Below are positions 1-8,269 of a DNA stretch of 48,115 bases, piece after piece. Positions within the stretch are counted from its first letter, which is position 1. The number at the start of each line of letters is the position of its first letter. The notes under the pieces are model-generated. The model was not told the DNA's origin. It searched no databases and saw only the letters and a program-made list of their open reading frames with translations. Source of the DNA: Nonlabens dokdonensis. Its GTDB lineage: Bacteria > Bacteroidota > Bacteroidia > Flavobacteriales > Flavobacteriaceae. A program made the translations under genes and the position numbers. The DNA is taken from positions 1 to 48,115 of the forward strand of contig NZ_MAAX01000124.1 in NCBI RefSeq assembly GCF_002162835.1, written 5' to 3'.

Positions 1-743
1 ACCTCAGGTTCAATCATCCAGAATTCAGCAAGGTGACGAGACGTATTAGAATTCTCGGCTCTAAATGTTGGACCGAAGGTATATACTTGACCTAACCCCA
101 TGGCATACGTCTCTGCCTCTAACTGCCCAGAAACTGTAAGGTTAGATTCTTTTTCAAAGAAATCTTCTTTATAGTTGATGTTGCCATCTTCATCAAGCGG
201 TGGATTCTTAGGATCTAAGGTAGAGATACGGAACATCTCACCAGCACCTTCAGCATCACTTCCTGTAATGATAGGTGTGTGTGCTTGATAAAAACCATTC
301 TCATTAAAGTATTTATGTACTGCAAATGATAAAGCTGCTCGCACGCGCATCACAGCACCAAAGGTATTAGTGCGTACACGTAGGTGTGCTTGCTCTCTAA
401 GTGTTTCTAGTTTATGTCTTTTAGGAGATAGAATCGTTTTCTTTACTTCTTCAGGATCTGCACCGGCAAGAACCTCAACTTTAGTAGCCTGTAATTCCAC
501 TCGCTGACCAGAACCTTCACTTTCTACTAATATACCTGTAACAGCAACAGCGCTGGCAACGGTAATTTGATCTAGCAGTTCTCGATCAAAACTCTCTGGT
601 TCTATCACAGCCTGTAAATTATGAATGGTAGAACCATCGTTAATCGCTATGAATCTATCGTTTCTAAAACTACGTACCCAACCTTTGACGGTCATCTCGA
701 TCATACTAGGATCTGACTGGAGTATGGTGGTTATTGTCTTCAT
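1..743 (-). CDS. asnS: Asparagine--tRNA ligase, N-terminal part (cut by window edge)
   Basis: Class II aminoacyl-tRNA synthetase that charges tRNA-Asn with asparagine in the cytoplasm. The ORF track misses it because the stop lies beyond the left edge. I translated it from the ATG at 743: about 247 residues, starting MKTITTILQSD. Residues about 1-110 form the OB-fold anticodon-binding domain (VKGWVRSFRNDRFIAINDGS). The catalytic domain follows, with the class II motif 2 region TFRAENSNTSRHLAEFWMIE near the edge. FRAE and RHLAEFWMIEPE distinguish the AsnRS/AspRS subgroup. A good -7 box (770-777) with a TTG 20 nt upstream precedes the start, and a copy of the 16-bp palindrome lies about 115 bp upstream. 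AspRS is the only real alternative and fits the N-terminal region less well. Confidence 0.95.
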   Translation of the reverse strand, partial: MKTITTILQSDPSMIEMTVKGWVRSFRNDRFIAINDGSTIHNLQAVIEPESFDRELLDQITVASAVAVTGILVESEGSGQRVELQATKVEVLAGADPEEVKKTILSPKRHKLETLREQAHLRVRTNTFGAVMRVRAALSFAVHKYFNENGFYQAHTPIITGSDAEGAGEMFRISTLDPKNPPLDEDGNINYKEDFFEKESNLTVSGQLEAETYAMGLGQVYTFGPTFRAENSNTSRHLAEFWMIEPE

Positions 744-769
744 TCTGTTATTACATCTATTACAAGCGG

Positions 770-777
770 CAAATATA
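770..777 (-). promoter_or_regulatory. Bacteroidetes -7 promoter box of asnS
   Basis: Minus-strand TATATTTG matches TAnnTTTG. A TTG (plus-strand CAA at 798-800) sits 20 nt upstream, as expected for the -33 element. The start codon is 26 nt downstream. Confidence 0.75.
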
Positions 778-858
778 ATTTTTATGCACCTATAGAACAA
801 TTATTACAGCTTGTAATACATAGAGAATGTAAAAAGGTGTAAGTGCTATTGATTATTT

Positions 859-874
859 CGCTTTCGCGAAAGCG
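859..874. repeat. 16-bp dispersed palindrome, copy 1
   Basis: Exact CGCTTTCGCGAAAGCG in the gap between the MMPL stop codon and the asnS promoter, both genes on the minus strand. Right flank GAA. Confidence 0.95.
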
Positions 875-891
875 GAAACAAGAACACTACT

Positions 892-3279
892 CTACTCTTC
901 TTCATCTTGGACAGGCTCCACTAATGGAATAGCTGGCTTTTTAAGAGTGCGCTCGTTTGCAATACTACGTTCTAACGACAGCAGCATACTAGGTAACAGT
1001 AATAAATTTGCTGCCATTGCAAAAAGTAAAGTCGCACTTACCAAAGCTCCTAACGCCACTGTACCTCCAAAACTAGAAATCGTAAACGTAGAAAAACCAA
1101 AAAACAAAACAATAGATGTGTAAAACATGCTCACGCCAGTTTCTCTTAAGGCAGCATAGACTGACTTTTTAATACGCCAGTTATTGGCGGTAAGCTCCTG
1201 ACGGTACTTGGCTAGAAAATGAATGGTATCGTCCACAGAAATACCAAAAGCGATAGAAAACACTAAAATGGTAGATGGTTTAATAGGGACTCCTAAGTAA
1301 CCCATTAATCCTGCGGTAATAAGTAAAGGAAGTAAGTTAGGAACGAGTGATACAAAAATCATACGTAGAGACTTGAACATCCATGCCATGAATAAGGCTA
1401 TAAGCACTATTGCCAGTGATAAGGAAAGTATCAAGTTATTGATCAGGTAATCGGTACCTTTTTGAAAAACCAATGCTTTACCTGTCAAGGAAACGTCATA
1501 ACGATCATCAGGAAAAATAGTTTTTATTTTTTCTCTTAGATTTTCTTCTACACGCTCCATGCGGTCGGTTCCCATATCTTTCATAAAGGTCGTGATACGA
1601 GCGTTACGTCCTGTACTATCTACAAAACTCTTCATTAAAGAAATATCATTAGAGCTTTTCTTTACCAGTCGCGACATCGTTACAGCATCATAGGTAGATG
1701 GTAATTCAAAATATTCTGGATCGCCACCATAAAAAGCCTGTTTACTAAACTTTACGGCGCTTACAATGGATAAGGGCCTTGAAAGCTCTGGTGTTTCAAT
1801 AATATGTTCTTCTAATTTATTGAGCTTTTTAAGTGTTTTAAGACCAGTGACTTTTTCATTTTTACTATAAACCACAATTTCTAGAGGCATGATTCCATCA
1901 AAGCTTTCTTCAAAGAACTTGATATCTTTATAAAATTGCATCCCTTTGGGCATGTCTTCAATAAGGCTTCCAGAAACTTTAATTTGGTAAATTCCTATAA
2001 AACTCAAGATCAACACGACTACACTTGTTATGTAAATAGGAATGCGCTGTCTTTTTACCATACGCTCATTCCAGTCTGTAAAGGAATTGATCCACGTTTT
2101 ACCCAAATGCTGTAAATGACGTTCTTTAGGAATAGGTAGATAGCTGTAAATGACAGGAATAATCATTAAGCTCAATAAGAAAATAGCTATGATGCAAATA
2201 CTAGCTACCACACCAAATTCCACGAGCAACTTACTCTCTGTAAAAATAAATGTAGCAAAACCGCTTGCCGTAGTCAGGTTAGTCATTAAAGTGGCATTAC
2301 CTACTTTAGTAATCACACGCTGTAACGATTTAGCTTGATTACCATGATTTTTAATCTCCTGCTGGTATTTATTGATTAAGAATATACAGTTAGGGATACC
2401 TATCACAATAATCAACGGTGGTATTAAAGCAGTGAGCACAGTGATTTCATAACCTATCCACCCTAGTATCCCAAAAGCCCACATAACACCTATTACAACT
2501 GTTACAATGGAAATAAATGTGGCGCGCCATGATCTAAAAAAGAAAAAGAAAATTCCAGAGGTTACCAGTAATGCTGCAAGCAAAAACATCCCTATTTCGT
2601 CAACAATATTCTGCGCATTCAAAGTCCTGATGTAAGGCATTCCAGATGTCCTGATATCTAGATCATATGTATTTGAATAAGAGTTGACCAAAGGAACAAA
2701 GTGATCTAAAATAAATTCTTTGCGCTCTACGGTATTAACAATATCCTTCTTTAAATAAACGGCAGTGCGTATAACGCTATCATTTTCTGAATAGATTAAA
2801 TTTTTATAGAATGGTAAGTCATTAAAAAGCTTTTGTTTAAAGTCTTTTAGATCTCCATTGCTATTCATTTTTTCTGAAAGCACAGGACTTACGATAAATT
2901 TTTTATTGTCTGGAGTTTTGGATAGGTTAGGTAAATTAGAAGTAGATAAAACCAGCTCAATCTCATTAAATGTAGCAAGTGAGTCTGCTAGCTCATTCCA
3001 GGCATTAAAATTTTGAAAAGTTTCTAAGTTTTTATTTTCTACACCTAGAATAATTAGGTTTCCCTCTTCACCAAATTTATCCAGAAACTGATTGTACTCT
3101 TCATTAATAGGGTGATCATCTGGCAGTAAGTTAGCCTCAGTATGCGTGAACTGCATGTGCTTCCACTGTGTAGTAAAAGCAATTGTGATAATTAAAATCA
3201 GTCCTAAAATTACCTCTCGATTACGCAAGATAAGTCTAGCGATACTGTTCCAAAATCTAAAACTGAATAACTTTTGCAT
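892..3279 (-). CDS. MMPL/RND-family membrane permease
   Basis: Large inner-membrane transporter of the RND/MMPL superfamily, 795 residues, with the usual duplicated layout. One membrane segment near the N-terminus is followed by a large periplasmic loop and a group of five segments (about residues 230-400); a second loop and five more segments follow (about 625-780). The C-terminal half carries the proton-relay type motif GISVDDTIHFLAKYR. The equivalent place in the first half reads GIPNCIFLINKY and has no Asp, so only one half looks proton-active. The ORF track begins at a TTG (3300) that lies inside a -7 box TACCTTTG (3298-3305) and so cannot be translated from that promoter; the ATG at 3279 (MQKLFSF) is the likely start. 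Substrate unknown; lipid or hydrophobic export is typical of the family. Confidence 0.85.
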   Translation of the reverse strand: MQKLFSFRFWNSIARLILRNREVILGLILIITIAFTTQWKHMQFTHTEANLLPDDHPINEEYNQFLDKFGEEGNLIILGVENKNLETFQNFNAWNELADSLATFNEIELVLSTSNLPNLSKTPDNKKFIVSPVLSEKMNSNGDLKDFKQKLFNDLPFYKNLIYSENDSVIRTAVYLKKDIVNTVERKEFILDHFVPLVNSYSNTYDLDIRTSGMPYIRTLNAQNIVDEIGMFLLAALLVTSGIFFFFFRSWRATFISIVTVVIGVMWAFGILGWIGYEITVLTALIPPLIIVIGIPNCIFLINKYQQEIKNHGNQAKSLQRVITKVGNATLMTNLTTASGFATFIFTESKLLVEFGVVASICIIAIFLLSLMIIPVIYSYLPIPKERHLQHLGKTWINSFTDWNERMVKRQRIPIYITSVVVLILSFIGIYQIKVSGSLIEDMPKGMQFYKDIKFFEESFDGIMPLEIVVYSKNEKVTGLKTLKKLNKLEEHIIETPELSRPLSIVSAVKFSKQAFYGGDPEYFELPSTYDAVTMSRLVKKSSNDISLMKSFVDSTGRNARITTFMKDMGTDRMERVEENLREKIKTIFPDDRYDVSLTGKALVFQKGTDYLINNLILSLSLAIVLIALFMAWMFKSLRMIFVSLVPNLLPLLITAGLMGYLGVPIKPSTILVFSIAFGISVDDTIHFLAKYRQELTANNWRIKKSVYAALRETGVSMFYTSIVLFFGFSTFTISSFGGTVALGALVSATLLFAMAANLLLLPSMLLSLERSIANERTLKKPAIPLVEPVQDEEE

Positions 3280-3297
3280 GCGGGAATTTAAGGCGTG

Positions 3298-3305
3298 CAA
3301 AGGTA
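3298..3305 (-). promoter_or_regulatory. -7 promoter box of the MMPL gene
   Basis: Minus-strand TACCTTTG, with a T-tract ending in TTG about 22 nt upstream. It overlaps the TTG used by the ORF track and therefore moves the start to 3279. Confidence 0.7.
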
Positions 3306-3358
3306 CTTAAAAGACCTAAGTTAGAATCAAAAAAAAGTTAATTATGAACAGTCCAGCA

Positions 3359-5548
3359 TTATAGCTCTAGGTAGAATGTAAATTTTAAAGCGAGGTTGTC
3401 TTCAAAATCAGGTAAAGTGTAAGCACCATATCGGTAACTAGCACTTAAACCAAAACCAAAAATTAACTTATTGAGCTCAAAACCACTTTCTAGATATCCT
3501 TTCTCTAGGGTGTTTATAGTTACATTTTGATGTCTTTCTATGTTATCTATATCGCCCCAAGCAATTTTAGAAACTAGCACAAGTTCTGGCTTTAAAAATG
3601 AAAAAATATCAAAAGGAGCAAATTTATGACGCACCTGCCCGATCATGATTTTATCAGAGAAGAATTCATTAAAATACATGGTTTCAAAACTGCGTCGCCC
3701 AGCCACTGAGAACCTTTGTAATACCTCATCTTTATTAGGTGCATTAGGGTAAGCATGAAAAAGGTGCGTTAATGGCACTTCTCCAGTGCTGTAATGTCCT
3801 TCTACAAGAAATTCTGTAAAAGAATTATCTGGTCGTTTTATAGCATACTCTGCTTTAGCCGAAAGTTTGAAGTAATTAAAGTTACTTTCTGCCAGACCTC
3901 TTATTCCTTGTGTTACTTGACCACTTAAAATAGGATACCCACGTGATATTTCTTGATAGCCTTTAGGTGTGCGCATAAAACTACTTAAAGGGCTCCATCG
4001 CGCGCCTAGAGCAACTTCTGCAAGAACATAATCAGAGAACACCTCACCTTCCTCAGGAATAAATTGATAACTAGTAGTTTGAGAAATCCGCTTTCGCGAA
4101 AGCGAGACCTCACTAATTACAGATGGAAATAAGCGCTGCTGCAGGCTCATCCCATATTGATTATATAAATAGAAGGTAGGTATATTAATTAATCGAGGCT
4201 CAAATAAAGAGTACACGCGAGCATCAGTAAGAAAACTTTCTGCAGCAAATTCTGTAATATCATCTTGCTTATAAATATTTAACCAGGTATTCTTTTCTTT
4301 ATTTAATCGATAACCGATCCCGATTTTATGCTTAAAAACTGCATCTTTGGTCCCGTAAGCTAGATAACCATTAATTCTAAAGTTTTCACTCAACTTCTCA
4401 TTTGTCTGACCACCCATTCCTACTCTAAAAGCCTCGTAATCATTAAACTTAACAAGATATTTCAAATCTATATCTACAAAACCCACAGGGAAGTAACCTA
4501 GTTTAAATTTATCAATAGTCTCTAGATTACGTGTAATTTTACTGGCAGCGACAATACTATCCAGATCCATGAATCTTGCCAGTTCTGTAGTAGAAAAAGC
4601 ATCGTCGCCGCGGTATTTATCCCAGTAAGCTTCTTTTTGAGTTAATGCGCTGTCTTGAATCTCAATGGTTAATCCTTTCCTGCCGTAGTCAATTTCTTTA
4701 TTAGTCTTAAAGTTTGCATTTATGGCCTCAATAATTAAATAAAGCTCTTCTGCAGCTTTATCATCATCATTCACTTTTTTCTCAATACCGACTTCTAACC
4801 TACCACCAAAAAGCTCTAATTCTTTCCTAGTTTTTTCTTGACGTACATATAGTTTTCTAGAACTATTATACCACAAAGCAGTCTGGTTATCATATGTAAA
4901 ATCATGATAAGCTTTTATATTCAGGTCTCCAGACTTCTCAAATACTGCCCTAGCAACAGCATAATTTTCTTGATCTATAAATAAACTCCCTAAAAAAAGT
5001 ACCTTATTATCATTTTTAGGTAAAAAATTTACTTTGAACACCTTTCTACCAGAAATGATAGAATCCTTTACAATCTCAAAATCGTAATAGGATAGAGCCT
5101 TTTTATTTAAAGGACTTATGTATTCTTGATCAAAAATGATATATCTAGTATCATAAACATTTTCTGACTGAAAATTAATATTATAAATAGGATACACCAG
5201 TTCTTCAAATCCTGGCATATTTGCCCCTGTAATGATCTCCTTATAACCTTCTTTCTGATTGTAGATATGTACAGATGTTTTCTCTGCAAAAAAGACTCCA
5301 GTCTTTTTGAGTGTTTTACGTAATTCTGTTTTTTTATAACCAGGTCCAGTAAGCGCCTCTGGATCTCCAGACACTTTTAAATTCTCATAAGCATCATATT
5401 TAAAGGACTCTAAGACAACAGTAGGATCATTAACTGTAGTCTTTTCCAAAACGTTCTGGATCAAGTGCTGAGCTTCTGGCATATTCTGACCTTGTGCGAT
5501 AGTAATCACAAAAAGTAAAAATGGAAAAACACAATTTAAAATTTTCAT
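3359..5548 (-). CDS. DUF5686 family outer-membrane protein without the CarboxypepD domain
   Basis: Secreted protein of 729 residues with a clear signal peptide (MKILNCVFPFLLFVITIAQG). The long beta-rich C-terminal half ends in alternating aromatic strands and a terminal LKFTFYLEL, which suggests an outer-membrane beta barrel. It matches the DUF5686 family by pattern (QHLIQNVLEKT at the start, then FLPKNDNKVLFLGSLFIDQE). DUF5686 proteins usually carry an N-terminal carboxypeptidase-regulatory-like domain; here the mature protein begins directly with the DUF5686 part. The paralog at 18234-20780 has both. Codons for VSLSRKRI come from an embedded copy of the 16-bp palindrome (4089-4104). Function unknown. 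Confidence 0.8.
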   Translation of the reverse strand: MKILNCVFPFLLFVITIAQGQNMPEAQHLIQNVLEKTTVNDPTVVLESFKYDAYENLKVSGDPEALTGPGYKKTELRKTLKKTGVFFAEKTSVHIYNQKEGYKEIITGANMPGFEELVYPIYNINFQSENVYDTRYIIFDQEYISPLNKKALSYYDFEIVKDSIISGRKVFKVNFLPKNDNKVLFLGSLFIDQENYAVARAVFEKSGDLNIKAYHDFTYDNQTALWYNSSRKLYVRQEKTRKELELFGGRLEVGIEKKVNDDDKAAEELYLIIEAINANFKTNKEIDYGRKGLTIEIQDSALTQKEAYWDKYRGDDAFSTTELARFMDLDSIVAASKITRNLETIDKFKLGYFPVGFVDIDLKYLVKFNDYEAFRVGMGGQTNEKLSENFRINGYLAYGTKDAVFKHKIGIGYRLNKEKNTWLNIYKQDDITEFAAESFLTDARVYSLFEPRLINIPTFYLYNQYGMSLQQRLFPSVISEVSLSRKRISQTTSYQFIPEEGEVFSDYVLAEVALGARWSPLSSFMRTPKGYQEISRGYPILSGQVTQGIRGLAESNFNYFKLSAKAEYAIKRPDNSFTEFLVEGHYSTGEVPLTHLFHAYPNAPNKDEVLQRFSVAGRRSFETMYFNEFFSDKIMIGQVRHKFAPFDIFSFLKPELVLVSKIAWGDIDNIERHQNVTINTLEKGYLESGFELNKLIFGFGLSASYRYGAYTLPDFEDNLALKFTFYLEL
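4089..4104. repeat. 16-bp dispersed palindrome, copy 2 (inside DUF5686 gene)
   Basis: Exact CGCTTTCGCGAAAGCG within the coding sequence, read on the minus strand as LSRKR (CTT TCG CGA AAG CG). Flanks in reverse orientation (ATC left, AGA right). Confidence 0.95.
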
Positions 5549-5568
5549 TTAATGATGTATGATTGTTT

Positions 5569-5576
5569 CAAATGTA
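5569..5576 (-). promoter_or_regulatory. -7 promoter box of the first DUF5686 gene
   Basis: Minus-strand TACATTTG, 21 nt before the ATG at 5548. Confidence 0.65.
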
Positions 5577-5626
5577 AAACAAGGTGCCTTTTATAAATAA
5601 GCTAGTTAAGGAATTATTAAGAACAT

Positions 5627-5657
5627 AAAAAAACGCCAGCTATTGCGCTGGCGTTTT
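5627..5657 (-). terminator. Intrinsic terminator after frr
   Basis: Stem AACGCCAGC / GCTGGCGTT with loop TATTGC. On the minus strand it is followed by a run of seven T. It lies 20 bp past the frr stop. Confidence 0.85.
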
Positions 5658-5677
5658 AATTATAACAATAACTATGA

Positions 5678-6232
5678 TTAAACAGTCATAATTTCTTTTT
5701 CTTTAACAACTAAGTGCTCATCTATTTTTGCCACATACTTGTTAGTCAGTTCTTGAACATCACCTTCGGCATTTTTTAATAAATCTTCAGAAATGTCTAA
5801 TTTCTTAAGATCGTTCATCGCAACTTTTCTATCATTACGCACTCCTATTTTTGCTTCTTCTCCTTCGGCTTTCGCTTGCTTTACAAGGTCTTTACGTCTT
5901 TCTTCAGTTAGAGCAGGCACGTTGATAATGATGCTTTCCCCATTATTCATAGGATTTAATCCTAAGTTTGCATACATGATTCCTTTTTCTATCTCAGTAA
6001 TCATCCCTTTCTCCCAAGGGGTAATGCTCAAGGTACGAGCATCAGGAGTAGATACATTTGCTACTTGAGATAGAGGTGTCTGGCTTCCATAATAATCTAC
6101 CATAACCGTACTTAACATCGCTGGCATCGCTTTTCCAGCACGTATACTTAATAATTGCTTCTCAAGGTGTTTGATAGCATTATCCATATTTTCTTTGGTA
6201 CTATCAAGTATAAAATTTATTTCTTCTGTCAT
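5678..6232 (-). CDS. frr: Ribosome recycling factor
   Basis: Splits post-termination 70S complexes together with EF-G. 184 residues, the normal family length (about 185). The pattern is characteristic: KQLLSIRAGKAMPAMLSTVMVDYYG near the N-terminus, then TPLSQVANVSTPDARTLSITPWEK, NGESIIINVPALTEERRKDLVK and a long C-terminal helix. It follows pyrH with a 42-bp gap that contains its own -7 box (6258-6265), so it can be read with pyrH or alone. The pyrH-frr pair is conserved in bacteria; the usual upstream partners rpsB-tsf lie 27 kb away in this window. Confidence 0.98.
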   Translation of the reverse strand: MTEEINFILDSTKENMDNAIKHLEKQLLSIRAGKAMPAMLSTVMVDYYGSQTPLSQVANVSTPDARTLSITPWEKGMITEIEKGIMYANLGLNPMNNGESIIINVPALTEERRKDLVKQAKAEGEEAKIGVRNDRKVAMNDLKKLDISEDLLKNAEGDVQELTNKYVAKIDEHLVVKEKEIMTV

Positions 6233-6257
6233 TGCAATAGTTTTATTAAATGCGCAG

Positions 6258-6265
6258 CAAATATA
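6258..6265 (-). promoter_or_regulatory. -7 promoter box of frr
   Basis: Minus-strand TATATTTG in the short pyrH-frr gap, 26 nt before the frr ATG. Suggests an internal promoter. Confidence 0.6.
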
Positions 6266-6274
6266 TTGCCGTTT

Positions 6275-6982
6275 TTACAATTGTACTTTGGTTCCTATGT
6301 TTTCACCATTAAGCAACTTGATCAAATTACCATTAGTATTCATATCAAATACGATTATAGGCAATTCATTTTCTTGACTTAAAGTAAATGCGGTAGTATC
6401 CATAACCTTTAAACCTTTGCGCAATACATCGTCAAAGGTGATGTGATCAAATTTTGTAGCTGATGCGTCTTTTTCAGGATCTGCCGTATAAATTCCATCC
6501 ACTCTGGTTCCTTTTAAGATAACATCTGCTTCTATTTCTATAGCTCTTAAAACGGCAGCACTATCTGTTGTAAAATAAGGATTACCTGTTCCACCGCCAA
6601 AGATAACTACACGTCCCTTCTCAAGATGTCTCATCGCTTTACGTCTTATAAAAGGCTCTGCCACTTCATTAATTTTAATTGCAGTCTGAAGTCTGGTAGG
6701 AACATGAGCATCTTCCAGCGCACTTTGTAAAGCAAGACCGTTTATTACGGTAGCAAGCATTCCCATATGATCACCTTGCACGCGATCCATACCATTACTC
6801 GCACCTGCTACTCCTCTAAAAATGTTTCCTCCACCTATAACGATGGCTACCTCAACACCTAGATCAGTAACTTCCTTGATTTCTTGAGCATATTCGGCAA
6901 GTCTTTTAGGGTCGATACCATATTGTCGCTCGCCCATTAAAGCCTCTCCAGATAATTTTAGTAAAATGCGTTTGTACTTCAT
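6275..6982 (-). CDS. pyrH: UMP kinase
   Basis: Amino-acid-kinase-fold enzyme that phosphorylates UMP to UDP with ATP, in pyrimidine nucleotide synthesis. 235 residues, normal length. Visible motifs are [14 protein letters not shown] at the N-terminus, [10 protein letters not shown] (glycine-rich loop), [16 protein letters not shown], and [19 protein letters not shown] before the nucleotide site ([16 protein letters not shown]). First gene of the pyrH-frr pair. It is preceded by -7 box TATATTTG (7002-7009) and, 39 bp further upstream, a copy of the 16-bp palindrome. Confidence 0.98.
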   Translation of the reverse strand: MKYKRILLKLSGEALMGERQYGIDPKRLAEYAQEIKEVTDLGVEVAIVIGGGNIFRGVAGASNGMDRVQGDHMGMLATVINGLALQSALEDAHVPTRLQTAIKINEVAEPFIRRKAMRHLEKGRVVIFGGGTGNPYFTTDSAAVLRAIEIEADVILKGTRVDGIYTADPEKDASATKFDHITFDDVLRKGLKVMDTTAFTLSQENELPIIVFDMNTNGNLIKLLNGENIGTKVQL

Positions 6983-7001
6983 AAGTATAAGATGTCTTGT
7001 G

Positions 7002-7009
7002 CAAATATA
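7002..7009 (-). promoter_or_regulatory. -7 promoter box of pyrH
   Basis: Minus-strand TATATTTGCA, 20 nt before the pyrH ATG, leaving a very short leader. Confidence 0.7.
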
Positions 7010-7047
7010 AATGAATTAGAAATCCTATTAAATATTTATTTTAAGTC

Positions 7048-7063
7048 CGCTTTCGCGAAAGCG
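7048..7063. repeat. 16-bp dispersed palindrome, copy 3
   Basis: Exact copy upstream of pyrH. Reverse orientation (right flank AGAT). Confidence 0.95.
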
Positions 7064-7113
7064 AGATAACCATAAGCTATAATCAATTTCCCACTCTGTA
7101 GCCCATCTTCTAT

Positions 7114-7142
7114 CTTCCCATAGGGAAGAAACCTCTGAGAGG
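7114..7142. repeat. Tandem pair of small hairpins
   Basis: CTTCCC-ata-GGGAAG followed four bases later by CCTCT-g-AGAGG, then a pyrimidine tract. No gene end adjoins it, so a terminator role is unclear. Confidence 0.45.
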
Positions 7143-7180
7143 CTCTTTTCAAATTCGAATTCAAGTTCAAGGAGTCATCG

Positions 7181-7243
7181 CAGAAAATTTGGCTTATGCT
7201 TCTACATTTTGTTTAAAAGCGCGTTCCAAATTTATCAGGGATC
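7181..7243 (+). repeat. 63-bp dispersed repeat, copy A
   Basis: Begins CAGAAAATTTGGCT and ends TCCAAATTTATCAGGGATC. Both ends are identical to the inverted copy at 18163-18225; the 30-bp interior differs but is the same length. AAATTTGG near the left end is the reverse complement of CCAAATTT near the right end, so the unit can fold with a loop of about 32 nt. Confidence 0.8.
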
Positions 7244-7313
7244 GGCTGGTAGTTTTCTCAGCGTTTGCTGATAATAGACTTAGATTTAAATTTAAGTTTA
7301 ACTTTTCAAAAGG

Positions 7314-7321
7314 TATCTTTG
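7314..7321 (+). promoter_or_regulatory. -7 promoter box of the DUF3109 gene
   Basis: TATCTTTGCAA, 20 nt before the ATG at 7342. It lies inside the upstream extension predicted by the ORF track and argues for the shorter protein. Confidence 0.7.
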
Positions 7322-7341
7322 CAACTTTAATATCCCTTATC

Positions 7342-7905
7342 ATGTTTCAACTAGGAAAAACTATAGTTTCTGATGATCTTCTAGAAAAAGATTTTGTGTG
7401 CAACCTTACCGCATGCAAAGGCGTTTGCTGTGTCGCTGGTGAAGCTGGCGCACCGTTAGAAAAAGAAGAATTAGACATTCTAGATAAGGAATATGAAAAT
7501 GTAAAACCATATTTACGTCCAGAGGGAATTGCCGCGATAGAAGCACAAGGTACCTGGATAGAGAGAGAAAATGGAGAACTAGAAACACCTCTAGTTGATG
7601 GTGCTGAGTGTGTTTATGCTACCTTTAAAGAAGATGGCACCGCATTATGTGGTATAGAAAGCGCTTACAGAGATGGCAAAACCACCTTTTACAAACCTAT
7701 CTCTTGTCATTTGTATCCAGTGCGTATTCAAGAATACACAGATTTTAAAGCGGTAAATTACCACAAATGGCAAATTTGTGATGATGCGTGTACACTTGGA
7801 GAAGAATTAGGCGTTCCTGTATACAAATTTTTAAAAGAGCCTTTGACAAGAAAATTTGGTCAAACATGGTACTCAGAATTAGAGAACATTGCTGAAGATT
7901 TTTAG
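7342..7905 (+). CDS. DUF3109 family cysteine-rich protein
   Basis: 187 residues from the ATG at 7342 (MFQLGKTIVSDDLLEKDFVC). The cluster CNLTACKGVCC at the N-terminus and later single cysteines (CVYATF, LCGIESA, SCHLYPVR, CDDACTLG) are the signature of DUF3109, a family related to the YkgJ-type metal-binding cysteine clusters. Biochemical role unknown; cytoplasmic, with no signal or membrane segment. The ORF track adds 51 residues upstream (MAYASTF...) that overlap the promoter and a non-coding repeat, so I rejected them. Stand-alone gene between the pyrH promoter and the nrdB leader. Confidence 0.85.
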   Translation: MFQLGKTIVSDDLLEKDFVCNLTACKGVCCVAGEAGAPLEKEELDILDKEYENVKPYLRPEGIAAIEAQGTWIERENGELETPLVDGAECVYATFKEDGTALCGIESAYRDGKTTFYKPISCHLYPVRIQEYTDFKAVNYHKWQICDDACTLGEELGVPVYKFLKEPLTRKFGQTWYSELENIAEDF

Positions 7906-8269
7906 ATCCATTTTCTTGAAATATGCGTTCAAAAAAATCATTCTCTTCTTTTTTCACCCTTTTCAAAAGTGAATAACTTCTCAGGAAAAAATAAATTAAC
8001 GTTGTAGGATTTTACTTCAAAACTAGGCTGAGTAGTGATAAAAACTACCGTTCCAAAACTCTTGTTCTACAAATGAACCAAAAAATACGATAAACATTTA
8101 ACAAGCTGTTAATCTAAAGGTTACAAGCATATTTTTAATTTTTGTTAACTTTTAAGCATGTTGAAAACTTGTGAAAAATGTAATTGTTAAACTCATGGAA
8201 TCGCTCCAAAGTTGAGCCATATTTGTTAGTCCCGAGTATTAAGAAATAACAGAGAAAATTTACAGAAGC
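7906..8269 (+). promoter_or_regulatory. Long upstream region of nrdB
   Basis: 364 bp with no ORF I believe. It holds an inverted repeat TTAACA-agc-TGTTAA (8098-8112), another GTTAAC at 8144, and a near-consensus -7 box CATATTTG (8218-8225, one mismatch), which would give a 40-nt leader. I see no recognisable NrdR box pair. Confidence 0.4.

Larger units (their letters stand above)
6983..7341. other. Divergent intergenic region pyrH / DUF3109 gene
   Basis: 359 bp. From left to right it holds the pyrH -7 box, a palindrome copy (7048), two adjacent short perfect hairpins (CTTCCC/GGGAAG at 7114-7128 and CCTCT/AGAGG at 7132-7142), one copy of the 63-bp repeat (7181-7243) and the -7 box of the DUF3109 gene. 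The ORF track's extra N-terminus (7189-7341) falls in this region and is not believed. Confidence 0.75.

Noticed and set aside
5793-6382. Plus-strand ORFs across frr and pyrH (91, 75 and 68 residues)
   Set aside because: Shadows of strongly conserved minus-strand genes and their promoter gap.
7189-7341. N-terminal extension of the DUF3109 ORF (MAYASTF...)
   Set aside because: It covers a non-coding repeat and the -7 box TATCTTTG at 7314; family similarity begins after the ATG at 7342.
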